64,000 nucleotides of DNA, from NCBI GenBank assembly GCA_963793025.1, contig CAWBYL010000005.1, forward strand, positions 186,001 through 250,000, written 5' to 3'. This document shows, piece by piece, positions 39,968-48,939 of the stretch. The notes under the pieces were generated by a model. That model was not told the origin of the DNA. It did not search any database and was given only the letters and a program-made list of their open reading frames with translations. The position numbers were made by a program, and so were the translations under genes. Every line of letters starts with the position of its first letter. Position 1 is the stretch's first letter. Source of the DNA: CAWBYL01 sp963793025. GTDB taxonomy: Bacteria; Actinomycetota; Acidimicrobiia; Acidimicrobiales; Acidimicrobilacustridaceae.

Positions 39968-42427
39968 GTGACCGCTGACGACGAGACGACCTTCGACGCC
40001 CTGCGTCGCCTCAGCGTCCCCGGTGATCGCCGCCCCGGCGCCATCGGCCGGCGTCGGTTCCTGCAGGCCGTCGGCCTCGGCGTCGGTGGCGCCCTGGTGG
40101 CGCCCCAGGTGCTGGCCGGCCTCGTACCGGGGTGGGACGAGGCCATGGCCGACGCCACCCCCATCGGTCCGAGCGACGGCGTGCTCGTCGTGGTGTTGAT
40201 GGGCGGCGGGAACGACGGGCTCAACATGGTGGTGCCGACCGGACAGAGCACCTACTACGCCAAGCGGGGGTCGCTGGCCATCGCCCAGGCGGCCGCCCTG
40301 CCCCTCGTCGCCGGCACCGGCCTGCACCCGAACCTGAGTTGGCTCCACGGCCAGTACGGCGCCGGGCGGGTCGCCGTCGTCCAGGGCGTGGGCCGCCCGG
40401 ACTGGGACCTGAGCCACTTCAACTCGATGGCCCAGTGGATGCAGGGCTCGGCCAGCGGGGGACCACCCACGTCGGGATGGCTGGGCCGGTGGGTCGACGG
40501 GCTGGGGTGGGACGATCCCTTCCGGGCGGTGGCCATCGGCTCCTCGACGCCGCTGCACATGGTGGGGGTCGGAGGGTCTGCGTTGGCCGTCGGCTCCTCC
40601 TCGGCGACGGTGGCGGCGTCGACCGATCCCAACGACGTCCGCCTCTACCAGGCCCTGGCCGACCTCGGTGAGGGTCCCGTCGGCCTCGGCCCCTGGGCCG
40701 ACGCCCTCGGGGCCAGCGGCCGGGTGATGGTCGAGACGTCCCTGGCCCTCGCCCCCCTCTACGACACCGCTCTCCCCGACAGCGGCATCGTCCGGGACCT
40801 GACCCTCGCCGCCCGGCTGGTCAACGCCGACCTGGGGATCCGGATCATCGGCGTCAGCTTCGGCGACTTCGACTCCCATGCCGACCAGACGTACATGCAC
40901 GGCCAGCGCATGGCCGAGCTCGACGCCGGCCTCCATGCCTTCTTCGGCACGCTGGAGTCCCGGTTCTCCAAGCGCACCGCGTTGATGACGTTCTCCGAGT
41001 TCGGCCGCACGCTCGGGGCCAACGACTCCAACGGCACCGACCACGGGACGGCGTCGTCGCTGCTGCTCGTCGGAGCCGGTGTGGCGGGAGGGCTCAAGGG
41101 CCAGCTGCCGTCGCTGACGACGCTGGCGCAGGGACAGCTGACGCCGACGGTCGACTTCCGCTCCGTGTACGCCTCGGTGCTCGACGGCTGGTTGGGGGGC
41201 GGGTCGGGCGAGATCCTCGGCGCCGACTTCCCGCACCTCGACCTGTTCACCGGCGCTCCGGGCCACGGGGACCCTCCGCCCCCTCCACCCCCGCCGCCGG
41301 TGGTGCCTGCCGATTTCGTCCCGTTGAGTCCGGCCCGGATCCTCGACACCCGGACCGGGAACGGCGCTCCACTCGCGCCCATCGGCCCAGCCGCGGCCAT
41401 CGCGGTGACGGTGCTCGGGCAGGGTGGCGTGCCCCTGACCGGGGTCACCGGTGTGATGCTCAACGTGACGGTCGCCAACCCCTCGGCCGGGGGCTGGCTC
41501 ACCGTGTACCCGAGCGGCGTGTCGGCACCGGTGGCCTCGAACCTCAACTTCGGCGCCCACCAGACGGTGGCGAACATGGTGGCGGCCAAGCTCGGGCCCG
41601 ACGGTCGGATCATGGTTCGCAACCAGTCCGGCTTCTCCCATGTCGTCGCCGACGTCGTGGGCTACTACACGACCCAGGCCGGTCAGCGGCTGCTGGCCCT
41701 GCCTCCCCAGCGGATCCTCGACACCCGCAGCGGCCTGGGACGCCCGGGCCCGAAGGTGCCGATGGGGGCCGACTCCACCGTGGACCTGACGGTGGCGGGG
41801 GCCGGCGGCGTCCCGGCCACGGCCGTGGGGGCCGTCGTTCTCAACGTGACCGCCGTGAACCCGACCGCCGGAGGGTGGTTCACGGTCTGGCCGACAGGCG
41901 AGGACCGGCCCCCCACGTCCAGCCTCAACTTCCGACCCGGGCAGACGGTGCCGAACCTGGTGGTGGCGAAGCTGGGCGCCGGAGGCCAGGTGAGCATCAA
42001 CAACTCGAGTGGGGCGACCCACGCCCTCGCCGACGTCCTCGGGTGCTTCGTGGGCGACCCGTCCAAGGCGCAGTACGTCTCGCTGACTCCGGCGCGGGTG
42101 CTCGACACCCGGGCGGCCGGAAACGACGGCCGGGTGTCCGCCACCCATCCCATCGAGCTCGGGGTGGCGGGCAGGGGCGGGGTACCGGCGACCGGTGTGA
42201 GTGCGGTGCTCCTCAACGTCACCGTGACCCAACCGGCGGCCGGCGGTTGGCTGAACGTGTATCCGACCGGGACGTATCCGCCCGTTTCCTCCAACCTCAA
42301 CTACGTGGCCGGTCAGACGGTGCCCAACCTGGTGCTGGCCACCCTCGGCATCTCCGGGCGGGTCACCCTCACCTCCAGCGCTCCGGCCCACGTGATCGCC
42401 GACGTGGCCGGCTACTTCACCGCCTAG
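39968..42427 (+). CDS. Tat-exported DUF1501 protein with three C-terminal surface repeats
   Basis: An 819-residue exported protein. Residues about 20-50 hold a twin-arginine signal (GRRRFLQAVGLGVGGALVAP). The DUF1501 domain follows (MGGGNDGLNMVVPTG, WDLSHFNSMAQWMQG, ALMTFSEFGRTLGANDSNGTDHG, the last containing the metal-like DHG motif). A linker of nine prolines near residue 440 leads to three similar domains of about 120 residues each, beginning PARILDTRTG, PQRILDTRSG and PARVLDTRAA and ending VVADVVGYY, ALADVLGCF and VIADVAGYF. Start is GTG. DUF1501 proteins resemble sulfatase/phosphatase folds; the repeats probably bind or display the protein at the cell surface. Confidence 0.85.
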   Translation: MTADDETTFDALRRLSVPGDRRPGAIGRRRFLQAVGLGVGGALVAPQVLAGLVPGWDEAMADATPIGPSDGVLVVVLMGGGNDGLNMVVPTGQSTYYAKRGSLAIAQAAALPLVAGTGLHPNLSWLHGQYGAGRVAVVQGVGRPDWDLSHFNSMAQWMQGSASGGPPTSGWLGRWVDGLGWDDPFRAVAIGSSTPLHMVGVGGSALAVGSSSATVAASTDPNDVRLYQALADLGEGPVGLGPWADALGASGRVMVETSLALAPLYDTALPDSGIVRDLTLAARLVNADLGIRIIGVSFGDFDSHADQTYMHGQRMAELDAGLHAFFGTLESRFSKRTALMTFSEFGRTLGANDSNGTDHGTASSLLLVGAGVAGGLKGQLPSLTTLAQGQLTPTVDFRSVYASVLDGWLGGGSGEILGADFPHLDLFTGAPGHGDPPPPPPPPPVVPADFVPLSPARILDTRTGNGAPLAPIGPAAAIAVTVLGQGGVPLTGVTGVMLNVTVANPSAGGWLTVYPSGVSAPVASNLNFGAHQTVANMVAAKLGPDGRIMVRNQSGFSHVVADVVGYYTTQAGQRLLALPPQRILDTRSGLGRPGPKVPMGADSTVDLTVAGAGGVPATAVGAVVLNVTAVNPTAGGWFTVWPTGEDRPPTSSLNFRPGQTVPNLVVAKLGAGGQVSINNSSGATHALADVLGCFVGDPSKAQYVSLTPARVLDTRAAGNDGRVSATHPIELGVAGRGGVPATGVSAVLLNVTVTQPAAGGWLNVYPTGTYPPVSSNLNYVAGQTVPNLVLATLGISGRVTLTSSAPAHVIADVAGYFTA
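41315..42424 (+). repeat. three tandem protein repeats of about 120 codons
   Basis: Copies run roughly 41315-41672, 41688-42057 and 42074-42424. Each begins with an ILDTR-type strand, has a central NVT motif, and contains a SNLN or SLNF strand followed by Q-TV-N. The copies have clearly diverged at the DNA level, so they are old. Confidence 0.75.
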
Positions 42428-42436
42428 GTCACCCGG

Positions 42437-43327
42437 TCAGGCCTCGGCGCGAACCGTGACCACGGCTCGGGCGATGGGCCGATCGTCGGCGCCGAGGTCG
42501 CGGACCACCAGGCGCACCAGGTGGTCGGCGCCCCGCCGTCCGACGATCTCGGCGGTGGCCCGCACCGGGCCCACCCGGCCCGGGCTGAGGTAGTGCACCA
42601 CGATGTCGGTCACGACGACGTCGGACTGCGCGGCCGTGCTGGGCCGGCCGCTCACCACGCTGCGGGCGGCGGCGTCGGCGGCGATGGCGATGGCCCCGCC
42701 GTGGAGGATCCCCCACGGGTTCCGGGTGCGGTCGACCACGGCGAGCGTGGCCCGACCGGCCGGTTCGTGGTCCACCAAGCCGAAGAAGGTCGGTACCGGG
42801 GCCAGGTAGACGGGGTCGTCGGGTCGGGGGTGGTCGAGCGGACGCACGGGCCGTACGACGGGGGGTGGTCCGTCGGCCGGGCTGAGGATCGCCGCGGTCA
42901 TCCAGGCCGTCGCCACCTCGGCGCCGTCCGCCGCGATGGTGGTGATTCGGGCGACGACCGCCGACCGGCCCTTGCGGATCGCCTCCGAGCGCAGCACGAG
43001 CGGGCCGGTGCCCCGGGGGCCGTGGAGGGCGTCAGGAGCGCGCCGCAGGGTCAGGTTCGTCGTCACGATCCATTCCGGGAGAGACGCCAGTCCGCAGGCC
43101 AGGCCGCCCACGGAGTCCACGAGCGAGCTCAGCACCCCGGTCGGCGTCCGCCCGTCGTCGTCGACGAGGTGGGCGGGCGCGGCGAAGTGTCCCTCGAGCA
43201 CCGGCAGCGGCTCGGTGCCCGAGGTCGTCTCCGACACCGACATCGGCAGGTAGGCGGCCACCCCGCCTTCGCGCTGGAGCCCGAAGCCGCTCACCGGGGC
43301 GGGTTCGCCAGCCGACTCGGTGCTCAC
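42437..43327 (-). CDS. PaaI/hotdog-type acyl-CoA thioesterase, tandem
   Basis: A 296-residue protein containing two hotdog folds. The first half has GHFAAPAHLVDDDGRTPTGVLSSLVDSVGG, the second NPWGILHGGAIAIAADAAARSV, where HGGA with the following Asp is the PaaI-like active-site pattern. It hydrolyses an acyl-CoA or acts as a dehydratase-like hotdog. The GTG at 43327 overlaps the stop of the upstream gene (GTGA), so both are translated together. It is followed on the other strand by the convergent DUF1501 gene. Confidence 0.75.
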   Translation of the reverse strand: MSTESAGEPAPVSGFGLQREGGVAAYLPMSVSETTSGTEPLPVLEGHFAAPAHLVDDDGRTPTGVLSSLVDSVGGLACGLASLPEWIVTTNLTLRRAPDALHGPRGTGPLVLRSEAIRKGRSAVVARITTIAADGAEVATAWMTAAILSPADGPPPVVRPVRPLDHPRPDDPVYLAPVPTFFGLVDHEPAGRATLAVVDRTRNPWGILHGGAIAIAADAAARSVVSGRPSTAAQSDVVVTDIVVHYLSPGRVGPVRATAEIVGRRGADHLVRLVVRDLGADDRPIARAVVTVRAEA

Positions 43328-44148
43328 GGAACGGTGACCTCGGCGGTGGCGTAGGAGCAGAGCCGGGCGTCGGCGTCGCGGACCTCGACCTCGACGGTGG
43401 CCCGGTCACCGGCCGGGGCGGGGCCGCCGACGAGGGTCGCCCGGGCGAGGAGGGGGCCGGCGCGTCCCAGTTCGAGGAAGGCGAGGTGCACATCGGTGGT
43501 CTCGGCCCGGGGGCCCAGCACCTCGACGCCCAGGGTGCGGGCCGCTTCGTCGACCAGAGCGGAGTGAACGCCGCCGTGCAGGGCGCCGACGGTGTTGCTC
43601 ACCTCCGGCCTCAGCTCGACCGAGATGTGCCCGGGGCGCTCGACGACCAGACCGAGCTCCTCGAGGTAGGGCCCGGCCGGAGGCTCGTCGGGATCGAGGA
43701 CGGACATCATCCGGCGCCCCGGCGACGTGTCGATCTGCACGTCGACGAGGTGCTCCGGACGGGCGACGATCGTGAACGAGAGGGTGGCCAACCCCGCCGG
43801 GATCCCATCGGCGGTGAGGTCGACCTCGAGCACCAGGGTTCGTCGTCCCCGCCGCCGGACGTGGGCGTCGGCCTGCAGCCGCGTCGTCGGGCCGACGGGC
43901 AGCAGATGGATCGACATGTCGGCGGTGAAGGCCCAACCCGGAGCGGCGGCGCTCAGGGAGCGGAGGCCCCCGAGGGCGTCGACGAGCATGGCCACGGGAG
44001 CCAGCCGGGCCCCGCCCGAGGGGGTGCACGTGGTCGGACCGACCCGCAGCCAGCCTCGAATGTCGCCGGTCGCGTCCGTTTCGGACTCCAGGGCCAGCAG
44101 CCGCATGGCGTGGCGGGGCGGTGGATAGGCGGTCAGGGGCTCGGGCAC
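43324..44148 (-). CDS. hotdog-fold acyl-CoA thioesterase, tandem
   Basis: A 274-residue two-hotdog protein similar in layout to its downstream partner. The first half has ARLAPVAMLVDALGGLRSLSAA, the second VSNTVGALHGGVHSALVDEAARTLG, with HGG as the hotdog active-site helix start. It has the same length class and adjoining position as the 42437 gene, so the two probably arose by duplication and may form a heteromer. GTG 44148 is chosen because a TAGACT box lies eight bases upstream and no stronger in-frame start fits. It is divergent from the deacylase gene at 44269. Confidence 0.72.
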   Translation of the reverse strand: MPEPLTAYPPPRHAMRLLALESETDATGDIRGWLRVGPTTCTPSGGARLAPVAMLVDALGGLRSLSAAAPGWAFTADMSIHLLPVGPTTRLQADAHVRRRGRRTLVLEVDLTADGIPAGLATLSFTIVARPEHLVDVQIDTSPGRRMMSVLDPDEPPAGPYLEELGLVVERPGHISVELRPEVSNTVGALHGGVHSALVDEAARTLGVEVLGPRAETTDVHLAFLELGRAGPLLARATLVGGPAPAGDRATVEVEVRDADARLCSYATAEVTVP

Positions 44149-44156
44149 GAGGGGCG

Positions 44157-44162
44157 AGTCTA
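44157..44162 (-). promoter_or_regulatory. candidate -10 box of the thioesterase pair
   Basis: On the minus strand TAGACT, eight bases, then the GTG at 44148. Confidence 0.35.
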
Positions 44163-44268
44163 CGGGTGGGCGCGGACGGGCTCGGCCGACCGAGCGGTGA
44201 GGGTGTGGAGGCACTGGTGGCGACTCGGTGCCAGGATGGTTTCCTCGACACGTCGCCAGGGGGCCACC

Positions 44269-45990
44269 ATGCTCGATCTCGTCATCCGCGGAGGAACCAT
44301 CGTCGACGGCACCGGCCGTCCCGGCTTCCGGGCTGACGTCGGAGTCCGCGACGGGCGGATCGTGGTCATCGGTGCGGTCGACGAGGACGCCGCCCGCACC
44401 GTCGATGCCGAGGGCAAGGTCGTCACGCCGGGCTTCATCGACGTGCACACGCACTACGACCCGCAGCTCATGTGGGACCCGGCGGCCACGCCGTCGTCGC
44501 TGCACGGCGTCACCAGCGTCTTCGGTGGCAACTGCGGTTTCAGCATCGCCCCCATCAATCCCGACGCCGCCGAGTACCTCATCCCGATGCTGGCCCGGGT
44601 CGAGGGCATGCCGGTGGAGGCGCTGGAGGCGGGGCTCGACCTGAAGTGGGACTCGTTCGGCTCCTGGCTCGATCGCCTCGACGGTCATCTGGCCGTCAAC
44701 GCCGGTTTCATGGTCGGCCACAGCGCCCTGCGGCGCGTGGTGATGGGCGCTGACAGCGTGGGCCACGAGGCGTCTGCGGAGCAGCTCGACGCCATGGTGG
44801 CGCTGCTCCACGCCAGCATCGCCGCCGGGGGTCTCGGCTTCTCCAGCACGTTCTCACCCAGCCACAGCGACCACGAGGGCAATCCTGTGCCGTCGAGGTT
44901 CGCCACCGAGGCCGAGTTCCTCGCCCTGGCCCGGGCCACCGGCGAGCACCCGGGCACCTCGATCGAGTTCATCCCGGCCGCCTCGGCTCGGTTCACCGAC
45001 TTCGAGGCCGGCCTGATGGCCGACATGTCGGCGGCCGCCAACCGCCCCCTGAACTGGAACGTGATGGTCGTGTCGGCCGGCGACGAGGCCCGGGCCGGAC
45101 GGGCCAACAAGCTGGCGGCGTCCGACCTCGCCACCGAGCGAGGGGGTCGGGTGGTCGGCCTGTGCCTGCCCGAGCCCATGCGCATGCGGCTCTGCTTCGG
45201 TTCGGGCTTCGTGCTCGACCTGATCCCTGGTTTCGCCGACGTCATCCACCTGCCCCACGCCGAGCGCCGAGCCGCCCTCGCCGATCCGGCCGTGCGTCAG
45301 AGGCTGCGCGCTGCAGTCGCCGACCTCCCGCCCCAGCACACGATCTCGCGGTTCGCCGACTTCCGGATCGCCGACGTCGGGTCGGCGGACCTGGAGAGCC
45401 TCGTCGGGCGGACCATCGCCGACATCGCCGCCGAGCGGGGCACCGGTGACGCCCTCGACGTCATGCTCGACATCGTGGTCGCCGACGACCTGGCGACCGG
45501 GCTCGAAGCGCCGACCATCGGCACCGACGACGAGTCGTGGGCGGAACGGGTGCGGCTGTTGGAGTCCGATCCCCGTGTCGTGGCCGGCGGCTCCGATGCC
45601 GGTGCGCACCTCGACATGATGAAGACCTTCGCCTGCCACACCAGCTTCTTCGCCGAGGCGGTCCGGGAGCGCCAGCTGATGGGTCTCGAGCGGGCCGTCC
45701 AGCTCTTCACCGAGGCTCCGGCGCAGCTCTACGGCCTCCGAGACCGGGGCCGGATCGCGGAGGGCTACCACGCCGACCTCGTGGTGCTCGATCCCGACAC
45801 CGTCGGGCCCGGTCGGGTCGCGCCCCGCCAGGACCTCCCGGGCGGCGGGTGGCGGCTGTACAGCGAGGCGACGGGCATCGACGCCACCATCGTCGCCGGC
45901 GTCGACATCGTCCGCGACGGGGTCGTCACCGGAGACACCCCGGGCACCACCCTGCGCTCGGGCCGCGACACCGACACCGTCACCGCCTGA
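44269..45990 (+). CDS. N-acyl-D-amino-acid deacylase-like amidohydrolase
   Basis: A 573-residue amidohydrolase of the D-aminoacylase family, which cleaves N-acyl-D-amino acids to the free D-amino acid. It begins with VIRGGTIVDGTGRPGFRADV, then VVTPGFIDVHTHYDPQ (metal ligands H60 and H62) and FGGNCGFSIAP (Cys89 at the family metal-bridging site). The late VVAGGSDAGAHLDMMKTF gives the conserved Asp. AGGGGG five bases before the ATG fixes the start. It reads toward the enolase-superfamily gene, which is on the other strand; both could serve N-acyl amino acid metabolism. Confidence 0.85.
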   Translation: MLDLVIRGGTIVDGTGRPGFRADVGVRDGRIVVIGAVDEDAARTVDAEGKVVTPGFIDVHTHYDPQLMWDPAATPSSLHGVTSVFGGNCGFSIAPINPDAAEYLIPMLARVEGMPVEALEAGLDLKWDSFGSWLDRLDGHLAVNAGFMVGHSALRRVVMGADSVGHEASAEQLDAMVALLHASIAAGGLGFSSTFSPSHSDHEGNPVPSRFATEAEFLALARATGEHPGTSIEFIPAASARFTDFEAGLMADMSAAANRPLNWNVMVVSAGDEARAGRANKLAASDLATERGGRVVGLCLPEPMRMRLCFGSGFVLDLIPGFADVIHLPHAERRAALADPAVRQRLRAAVADLPPQHTISRFADFRIADVGSADLESLVGRTIADIAAERGTGDALDVMLDIVVADDLATGLEAPTIGTDDESWAERVRLLESDPRVVAGGSDAGAHLDMMKTFACHTSFFAEAVRERQLMGLERAVQLFTEAPAQLYGLRDRGRIAEGYHADLVVLDPDTVGPGRVAPRQDLPGGGWRLYSEATGIDATIVAGVDIVRDGVVTGDTPGTTLRSGRDTDTVTA

Positions 45991-46027
45991 CCCCAGCCGG
46001 TCAACCCTGCCGAACTGGTAGGTGAAA

Positions 46028-46049
46028 CGAGCGCCGTGGGGCACGCTCG
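46028..46049. terminator. hairpin between convergent genes
   Basis: CGAGCG-N10-CGCTCG forms a six-pair stem between the stops of the deacylase and the enolase-superfamily gene. The flanking bases (46050-46077) are also GC-rich with partial pairing. There is no T-run, so it is a candidate bidirectional terminator only. Confidence 0.3.
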
Positions 46050-46077
46050 CCCCACCCGTTCGCCGGCGAGGGGCGGG

Positions 46078-47241
46078 TCAGCGTGAAATCTGCTCGTGCC
46101 GTTCGGTAAGCCGATCGACGACACCCGAGTCGACCTCCACGCCCAGGCCGGGCTCGTCGGGCACCGCGACGGTCGCCGGGGCGGCGGTGCGGTCGAGGGT
46201 CACGGACGGACACACGTCGTCGGTGAAGTACCGATCGGTGGCGGCCAGGTCGCCGGGCAGCGACGCCCCCGGGTGCGAGGCCAGCGCCACGTTGGCCCTC
46301 CGGCCCAACCCGCCGTCGAGCATGCCCCCGACCCACGCCGGTGTCCCCGTGCCCGCGCACCTCTCGAGCACCTCGGCCGCGGCCCGCCAGCTTCCGTAGC
46401 GCGGTGCCTTGACGCACACGACCGAGCAGGCGCCCATGTCCAGGGCTTGGAAGGTGAGGGCGGGGGAGGTGAGCGATTCGTCGAGGCAGACCGGCGTGTC
46501 CAGACGGCGGGCCAGCTCGACGTGGTCGAGCAGGTCGTCGGCGGGGAGAGGCTGTTCGATGCAGGCCAGGGCGAGGGCGTCCAACGCCTCGAGTCGTCGA
46601 GCGTCCTCGGGCGCACCGGGCTCGGCATCGAGGCGGTACGCGCCGTTGGCGTCGACCATGAGGACGACGCCGTCGTCCGCCGCCTCCCGCGCCGCCCGGA
46701 CGTGGTCGAGGTCGCGACCCGGCGCGATCTTCACCTTCACCCGGCCGTATCCGGCGGCGCAGAGCGCGGCCACCTCTGCGGCCACCGCCTCGGGGTCGGG
46801 GAGCAGTCCCACTGCCGCGCCGGCCACGACCGAGCGGGCCGGACCGGGAGGGTCGGGCACGAGGAGGCGGGCCAGCGGGACGCCGGCGGCGCGGCCCTCG
46901 TAGTCGAGGAGGGCCAGCTCGAGGGCGGCCTTGGCCATGGGCTGGCCGACCACGTCGGCGGTGAGACGACCGAGGTCGGCCGCCGTCGGTCCCGGCCCGT
47001 GCCCTCCCGCGTCGAGCAGGCGGGGGACCAGGTGGTCGCGCAGGGCCAGGAAGGCGGCGGCGACGAACTCCGACGTGTAGGTGGGGGCCTCGAGGGCGGC
47101 GCACTCGCCCCACCCCTCGCCGTCGGCACCGACGAGTCGGACCAGCACCGACCGACGAATCGACACGGTGCCGTGGGCGGCGGCGAAAGGCGCGACCATC
47201 GGTAGGGCGACGATTCGCAGCTCGACCCGCTCGACGCGCAT
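46078..47241 (-). CDS. enolase-superfamily racemase/o-succinylbenzoate synthase (NAAAR-like)
   Basis: A 387-residue enolase-superfamily enzyme of the muconate-lactonizing group. Catalytic and metal residues are K169-V-K171, D197 in VDANGAY, E229 in CIEQPL, D254 in LDESL and K278 in VCVKAP, the pattern of o-succinylbenzoate synthase and N-acylamino acid racemase. No other menaquinone gene is present, whereas an N-acyl-D-amino-acid deacylase is the convergent neighbour, so racemase activity on N-acyl or N-succinyl amino acids is more likely. The ATG is preceded by TAGGCT at eight bases. It is divergent from the purine-type deaminase gene at 47337. Confidence 0.82.
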   Translation of the reverse strand: MRVERVELRIVALPMVAPFAAAHGTVSIRRSVLVRLVGADGEGWGECAALEAPTYTSEFVAAAFLALRDHLVPRLLDAGGHGPGPTAADLGRLTADVVGQPMAKAALELALLDYEGRAAGVPLARLLVPDPPGPARSVVAGAAVGLLPDPEAVAAEVAALCAAGYGRVKVKIAPGRDLDHVRAAREAADDGVVLMVDANGAYRLDAEPGAPEDARRLEALDALALACIEQPLPADDLLDHVELARRLDTPVCLDESLTSPALTFQALDMGACSVVCVKAPRYGSWRAAAEVLERCAGTGTPAWVGGMLDGGLGRRANVALASHPGASLPGDLAATDRYFTDDVCPSVTLDRTAAPATVAVPDEPGLGVEVDSGVVDRLTERHEQISR

Positions 47242-47249
47242 GGGCGTGG

Positions 47250-47255
47250 AGCCTA
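47250..47255 (-). promoter_or_regulatory. candidate -10 box of the racemase gene
   Basis: On the minus strand TAGGCT, eight bases, then ATG 47241. Confidence 0.35.
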
Positions 47256-47322
47256 CGGGGGGCCGACCGGCAGTTCACCAACTCGTCACCGCCGTCAGAG
47301 GCGAAGGCTCCGGAGGTGGACC

Positions 47323-47328
47323 TATGGT
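47323..47328 (+). promoter_or_regulatory. candidate -10 box of the 8-oxoguanine deaminase-like gene
   Basis: TATGGT, eight bases, then ATG 47337. It lies back-to-back with the racemase promoter in a 95-base divergent gap. Confidence 0.35.
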
Positions 47329-47336
47329 CGCCGGCC

Positions 47337-48758
47337 ATGTCCGACAACTCCGTCCCCTCGGCGCCCGATCCTGCCGCCCAGCGTCCGGCCGACCTCATCG
47401 TCGTGGGCGCCCGGATGGTGGCCACCATGGACACCGACCGTCGGGAGCTCGACGGTGGGTGGGTGGCGATCACCGACGGGCTGGTGTCGGCCATCGGCGC
47501 GGCTGACGAGCCGACGCCTCAGGCCAGCCGGGTGCTGCGGGCCGAGGGCTGCCTCGTCACCCCCGGTCTGGTCAACACCCACCACCACATCTACCAGAAC
47601 CTCACCCGCGCCTACCGCCCCGCGGTGGAGGGTTCGCTGTTCACGTGGCTCACCACCTTGTACCCGCAGTGGGCCCGCCTCGACGAGGAGGCGGCCTACG
47701 TGTCGGCCTGGATCGGCCTGGTCGAGCTGGCCCTGGGCGGCTGCACCACGACCACCGACCACCTCTACGTCCACCCCGCCGGAGGCGGAGACCTCATCTC
47801 CGCCGAGATCACCGCCGCGGTGGAGCTGGGCATGCGCTTCCACCCGACCCGGGGCTCGATGAGCCTCTCCCGCAAGGACGGCGGTCTCCCTCCCGACTCG
47901 GTCGTGCAGGACGACGACGAGATCCTGGCCGACTCCGAGCGGCTGGTGCGCCGCTGGCACGACCCGACCCATGGCGCCATGGTGCGCATCGCGCTGGCCC
48001 CGTGCTCGCCGTTCTCGGTCACCCCCGAGCTCATGCGGCGCACGGCGGAGCTGGCCGAGCGTCTCGACGTCCGGCTCCACACCCACCTGGCCGAGGACGC
48101 CGACGAGGACACCTTCGCCGCCGAACGCTTCGGGTGCCGCACGGTGGACCACTTCGAGAACGTGGGGTGGATGAGCGACCGCAGCTGGGTGGCGCACTGC
48201 ATCTTCCCCGACGCCGACGAGGTGGCCCGTCTCGGCGCCCACGGCGTCGGCGTGGCCCACTGTCCGAGCTCGAACATGATCGTGGGCGGCGCCGGCGCCC
48301 TGGCGCCGGTGGCCGAGATGCGCGCCGCCGGGGTGAAGGTCGGTCTGGGGTGCGACGGTTCGGCGTCGGCCGACTCGGCGTCGCTGTGGATGGAGGCCCG
48401 CAACGCCATGTTGTTGGGCAAGCTGCGCCAGGGTCCGGCGGCCATGGGCGCCCGCACCGCCCTGGAGATCGCCACCCGGGGTGGTGCCGGGGCGTTGGGT
48501 CGGGAGGGCGAGATCGGCGAGCTGTCGGTCGGCGCCGCCGGTGACCTGGTCTGCTGGCCGCTGGAGGGGGTCCGCTTCGCCGGGGCCCTGTCCGATCCGA
48601 TCGAGGCCTGGCTGCGGTGCGGTCCCGTCTCGGCCCGGCACACGGTGGTCGCCGGGCGGATGGTGGTCGAGGGCGGCGAGCCCACCGCCCTCGGCGTCGA
48701 CGAGATGCTCGTGCGCCACCGCGCCCTGGCCGAACGCCTTCAGGCCCCCGTCTCCTGA
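47337..48758 (+). CDS. 8-oxoguanine deaminase-like amidohydrolase
   Basis: A 473-residue amidohydrolase of the chlorohydrolase/8-oxoguanine deaminase group (relatives TrzN, AtzB, guanine deaminase). The motifs are LVTPGLVNTHHHIYQNLTR (HxH metal ligands), RLHTHLAEDADE (third His and active-site Glu), HCPSSNM and GLGCDGSASADSASLW with the metal Asp. 8-Oxoguanine deaminases use the same HHHIYQNLTRAY and LGCDGSAS segments and make uric acid from 8-oxoguanine; activity on other purines or triazines is possible. Start is ATG 47337. The gene is followed by a large hairpin and by another amidohydrolase. Confidence 0.82.
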   Translation: MSDNSVPSAPDPAAQRPADLIVVGARMVATMDTDRRELDGGWVAITDGLVSAIGAADEPTPQASRVLRAEGCLVTPGLVNTHHHIYQNLTRAYRPAVEGSLFTWLTTLYPQWARLDEEAAYVSAWIGLVELALGGCTTTTDHLYVHPAGGGDLISAEITAAVELGMRFHPTRGSMSLSRKDGGLPPDSVVQDDDEILADSERLVRRWHDPTHGAMVRIALAPCSPFSVTPELMRRTAELAERLDVRLHTHLAEDADEDTFAAERFGCRTVDHFENVGWMSDRSWVAHCIFPDADEVARLGAHGVGVAHCPSSNMIVGGAGALAPVAEMRAAGVKVGLGCDGSASADSASLWMEARNAMLLGKLRQGPAAMGARTALEIATRGGAGALGREGEIGELSVGAAGDLVCWPLEGVRFAGALSDPIEAWLRCGPVSARHTVVAGRMVVEGGEPTALGVDEMLVRHRALAERLQAPVS

Positions 48759-48773
48759 CCCCCGAGTCTCCGC

Positions 48774-48821
48774 AAACGATGCGCATCCCGCGTGCCGGGG
48801 CACGCGGAAAGCGCATCGTTT
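48774..48821. repeat. 48-base near-perfect inverted repeat
   Basis: Outer arms AAACGATGCGC and GCGCATCGTTT pair over 11 bases, a 3x3 internal loop (ATC/AAA) follows, then inner arms CCGCGTGCC and GGCACGCGG pair over nine bases around a GG centre. It lies 16 bases after the stop of the 8-oxoguanine deaminase-like gene and lacks a T-run. It may be a cruciform or RNA hairpin, an intergenic repeat or a strong protein site. Confidence 0.6.
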
Positions 48822-48899
48822 CGGTGGTTGGGGGGCGGGCCGGGTGGTGGCGGGGGAGGGCGGGTTCAGGTCGGGGTCAGGGGATGGTGACGGAAGCTG

Positions 48900-48922
48900 T
48901 CACTGCGGGGACGACGCAGTGA
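48900..48922 (+). promoter_or_regulatory. 5'-leader hairpin before amidohydrolase 48940
   Basis: TCACTGCG-N7-CGCAGTGA is a perfect eight-pair stem with a seven-base loop, ending 17 bases before the first start codon. It could affect translation or act as a regulator site. Confidence 0.4.
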
Positions 48923-48939
48923 AACCCAGGTCTGGCAAC

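Noticed and set aside
48774..48821. Reading the large hairpin as a Rho-independent terminator
   Set aside because: No run of T follows either arm, and the stem is far longer than needed.
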